Assembly: GCF_001458355.1 (NCBI RefSeq)
Contig: NZ_CYSA01000016.1
Location: 186,001 to 250,000, forward strand
From: Thalassovita gelatinovora
Lineage (GTDB): Bacteria; Pseudomonadota; Alphaproteobacteria; Rhodobacterales; Rhodobacteraceae
Reading direction: 5' to 3'
DNA length: 64,000 nt
A program made the position numbers and the translations under genes. The notes beneath the pieces were generated by a model. It did no database searches. It was not told the origin of the DNA and was given only the letters and a program-made list of their open reading frames with translations. Below, piece after piece: positions 62,108 through 64,000 of the stretch; positions within the stretch are counted from its first letter, which is position 1; each line of letters starts with the position of its first letter.

Positions 62108-62592
62108 CCTCTGCCTCCGACGATAAACCGCTTTCCAACAACCTGAAGCGCAAGATGAAATCGGCAGCCCGGCTTTACGCGGTGCAGGCGCTGTTCCAGA
62201 TGGAACAATCCGGCCAGACCGTGGAACAGGTCATGGTCGAATTTCTCGATCATCGCTTCGGGGCGGTTTACGACGAAGACGAAATGCTGGAAGGCGATGA
62301 CAGCCTGTTCCGCCAGACCATGAAGGACGCGGTGAACTGGCAGGCCAAGATCGACCAGATGACCGACCGGGCGCTGGTCGCCAAATGGCCGATCGCCCGG
62401 ATCGACCCGACCTTGCGGGCGCTGTTTCGCGCCGCAGGTGCCGAACTGACCCAATCGGACACCCCGCCCAAGGTGGTGATCAGCGAATATGTCGATGTCG
62501 CCCGTGCCTTTTTCCCCGAAGGCAAGGAACCCAAATTTGTCAACGCCGTGCTTGACCACATGGCGCGCGAAGCAAAACCCGACGCGTTCTGA
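62104..62592 (+). CDS. nusB: Transcription antitermination factor NusB
   Basis: This 162-residue all-helical protein binds boxA RNA with NusE in rRNA antitermination. KMKSAARLYAVQALFQMEQS, VNWQAKIDQMTDRALVAKWP, IDPTLRALFRAAGAELTQSD and VVISEYVDVARAFFPEGKEP, then KFVNAVLDHMAREAKPDAF, are classic. It overlaps ribH (ATGA at 62104-62107), the arrangement common in Proteobacteria. Confidence 0.96.
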   Translation: MTSASDDKPLSNNLKRKMKSAARLYAVQALFQMEQSGQTVEQVMVEFLDHRFGAVYDEDEMLEGDDSLFRQTMKDAVNWQAKIDQMTDRALVAKWPIARIDPTLRALFRAAGAELTQSDTPPKVVISEYVDVARAFFPEGKEPKFVNAVLDHMAREAKPDAF

Positions 62593-62710
62593 CCCCTCAA
62601 ATCTGCGGCAAATTGGTTCGGATAGGATAAAACCCCGCCACAACGGGACGGGAGCCTTGAAGTATTCTAGAAACGGGATACCTTTGTAGGGACCAAAGGG
62701 GACCGACATC

Positions 62711-63055
62711 ATGCCGAAACTGATCCGACTGTATATCGTCAACGTCTTGATCGGCTACGGTATTGCCGCCGCCTTCGTGGCAATGCTGCTGTGGTTCAAC
62801 GTCGCCAATCTGTGGCATCTGGTCACCCATTCCAGCAGCGGTCTTTTGGCGGTATTCGTGTTGTGGTTCGCCAACGGCATCGTGTTCGCCGGGGTGCAGT
62901 TCGCCATCGCGGTGATGCGGTTGAAAGACGATGACGACGATCATCAAGGCGGTCGCCGCGATCCAATCCGCGTCGACCTGACCCAGATGGTGCCCGTCCG
63001 CTCCGAAGCGAAGGCCCGCGACGGCCAGCCCCGCAACGGTCCGACCCGCCGCTGA
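62711..63055 (+). CDS. Small membrane protein with two helices
   Basis: This 114-residue protein has two likely membrane segments (VNVLIGYGIAAAFVAMLLWF; SSSGLLAVFVLWFANGIVFA) and a charged C-terminal tail starting LKDDDDDHQGGRRDPIRVDL. I know similar proteins as uncharacterised alphaproteobacterial hypotheticals next to nusB. GGGACCGACATC lies before the ATG at 62711. Function unknown. A terminator follows. Confidence 0.72.
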   Translation: MPKLIRLYIVNVLIGYGIAAAFVAMLLWFNVANLWHLVTHSSSGLLAVFVLWFANGIVFAGVQFAIAVMRLKDDDDDHQGGRRDPIRVDLTQMVPVRSEAKARDGQPRNGPTRR

Positions 63056-63080
63056 TCCTGCCCTTGGATTAAAGCCCCCA

Positions 63081-63108
63081 AACCGGCCCGTTTCGTGGCC
63101 GGTTTTTT
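63081..63108 (+). terminator. Rho-independent terminator
   Basis: AACCGGCC, an 8-base loop, GGCCGGTT, then TTTT: an 8-bp perfect stem with a T run 25 bases after the membrane-protein stop. It probably closes the rib-nusB unit. Confidence 0.9.
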
Positions 63109-63523
63109 GATGTGATGGGGCCAAGGGGGATTTGTACCGTTCAGCACTACAAATGTGGCATATAGCAATGAAATTCAGGTAAAAAGTGGCGGGCCCGCAG
63201 CGACCGTGGGGTTATCTCATTCCCGAGGACCTGTATGTACAGGTGGGCGCCAGGTAATCAGGCCAGGACCTGAACAGAGCCAGCCCCCTCGGAATTGCTT
63301 AAGGCCACTGGAATGCAACCGAGTAACGAGAAGAGCAGCACCCGCCAACGCCTTACTTAAGCCCTCGCTGCGGCTGGAACAAGGGGGGATGCCGTGACAA
63401 GATTTTCAATGTCATGTCGCGCGCCCGGTTTTGTGTCGGCTTCAACCTGCGACCGTTGCCTCGGGATTACCTGCGGCGGGAATATTTTTTGCAAAATGAA
63501 ATACTTAGCCGCACAGATTTCAT
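63109..63523 (+). other. Non-coding stretch, possibly structured
   Basis: These 415 bases hold no supported gene. From about 63200 to 63320 the DNA is rich in short self-complementary pieces (GACCTGTATGTACAGGT is nearly palindromic; GGCGCCAGGTAATCAGGCC and CCAGGACCTG follow), which could be an RNA. I compared it by eye with SRP, 6S, RNase P and FMN-riboswitch cores and found no match. It lies between two terminator-like hairpins. Confidence 0.35.
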
Positions 63524-63564
63524 CTTGGCGAAAATACTCCGGGGGTTTGGGGGCAGCGCCCCCA
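63524..63564 (-). repeat. Rhodobacterales-type intergenic hairpin repeat
   Basis: CTTGGCGAAAATACTCC followed by GGGGGTTTGGGGGC-AGC-GCCCCC. I recall very similar copies scattered between genes in Rhodobacteraceae genomes. The GGGGGC/GCCCCC stem lies 16 bases beyond the riboflavin synthase stop on the minus strand, so it may serve as its terminator. Confidence 0.6.
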
Positions 63565-63579
63565 TCCGGTGTAATCGGG

Positions 63580-64000
63580 TCAGGCGAAATCCTGCAGCCG
63601 GGCGACATAACGCGCCAGGGTATCGATTTCCAAATTGACCCGGTCACCGATACGGGCCGCGCCCCAGGTGGTCGCGTCCTTGGTATGGGGAATGAAGTTG
63701 ATGCCGAACTCGCAGCCCTCAACCTCGTTCACGGTCAACGACGTGCCATTCAGCGCCACCGATCCTTTCGGCGCGACAAACCGCGCCAAAGCGTCCGGCG
63801 CCCGCAGCGTAACACGCGTGCTGTCGCCCTCTTGCGTCATCGCGATGATTTCGGCGACGCCATCGACATGGCCCGAAACGATATGACCACCCAATTCGTC
63901 GCCGACCTTGAGCGCGCGTTCCAGGTTCAGCTTGCGGCCCTGCGTCCAGTCGCCAAGATTGGTTTTCGATACCGTTTCGGCCGACACATCCACATCGAAC
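63580..64000 (-). CDS. ribE: Riboflavin synthase alpha chain, 5' end beyond window
   Basis: The last 139 residues of riboflavin synthase, which dismutates two lumazines to riboflavin. The visible part covers most of the first lumazine-binding repeat's end and the second repeat: LERALKVGDELGGHIVSGHV with DGVAEIIAM, then SVALNGTSLTVNEVEGCEFG and INFIPHTKDATTWGAARIGD, VNLEIDTLARYVARLQD. The full protein is about 200 residues, so some 60 N-terminal residues lie beyond 64000. It is transcribed toward ribBA-ribH-nusB but from the opposite strand. Confidence 0.95.
   Translation of the reverse strand, partial: FDVDVSAETVSKTNLGDWTQGRKLNLERALKVGDELGGHIVSGHVDGVAEIIAMTQEGDSTRVTLRAPDALARFVAPKGSVALNGTSLTVNEVEGCEFGINFIPHTKDATTWGAARIGDRVNLEIDTLARYVARLQDFA

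Noticed and set aside
63200-63330. SRP RNA or FMN riboswitch
   Set aside because: The GGAA tetraloop region of SRP RNA and the conserved riboswitch blocks are absent; pairing alone is not enough.

Overview
The window is a piece of an alphaproteobacterial chromosome, most likely from the Rhodobacteraceae (Roseobacter group). The reasons are the GC-rich coding style, the ribBA-ribH-nusB order, the GTTC-N7-GTTC type of LexA box in front of mmcB, a tRNA-His with no encoded G-1 and with A73, and an intergenic hairpin repeat of a type I associate with Rhodobacterales. No species can be named from the sequence alone.

Layout. At 1-1.4 kb is the adenine deaminase gene, cut by the window edge. From 1.5 to about 14.5 kb runs an accessory island, bounded and cut up by insertion-sequence debris: an IS3 orfA relic, a truncated IS3 orfB next to a broken glyoxalase-fold gene, one structurally complete IS3-type element (2681-3912), an IS1182-type fragment and an IS110-type fragment. 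Inside it are a groES-groEL operon under a perfect CIRCE element, several small conserved hypothetical genes, a secreted protein with seven Cys-rich repeats, a DUF1611 protein paired with a fold-III amino-acid racemase, and a multi-spanning transporter. From 14.5 to 19 kb lies a phosphonate locus: a PhnF-like regulator and phnM diverge from phnD-phnC-phnE, with no C-P lyase core genes in view.

From 20.2 to 24.5 kb is an MCE-type lipid ABC transporter (STAS-permease, ATPase, long MCE protein, lipoprotein). From 24.6 to 28.9 kb is a Tat-exported molybdenum hydroxylase operon with its own diheme cytochrome c. From 29.1 to 31.9 kb a TetR regulator is translationally coupled to a CoA ligase and an enoyl-CoA hydratase. 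From 32 to 34 kb are a Crp/Fnr regulator and two small DUF2946-like proteins. From 34.1 to 39.4 kb one minus-strand operon encodes a NitT/TauT-type ABC importer, two short-chain dehydrogenases and an agmatinase-family hydrolase, and ends at a strong terminator. A TetR regulator and a polysaccharide-deacetylase-fold enzyme are divergent from it. This looks like uptake and breakdown of a guanidino compound whose identity is unknown.

From 41 to 46.4 kb are a fatty acid desaturase, three small proteins (one a paralogue of an island gene, one DUF982, one cold-shock protein) and a hybrid histidine kinase with three PAS domains. From 46.7 to 56.3 kb come a class IV aminotransferase, a hydroxypyruvate-isomerase-like enzyme, a possible lipid-linked-sugar set (SMR-like protein, HAD-UbiA fusion, GT39-like glycosyltransferase), tRNA-His, a GNAT acetyltransferase, DUF6324, the LexA-preceded mmcB, and two glycosyltransferases. 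From 56.8 kb to the end are a large outer-membrane autotransporter-like protein with a textbook terminator, a Tat-exported metallo-beta-lactamase-fold hydrolase, ribBA-ribH-nusB, a small membrane protein, and the 3' part of riboflavin synthase on the opposite strand.
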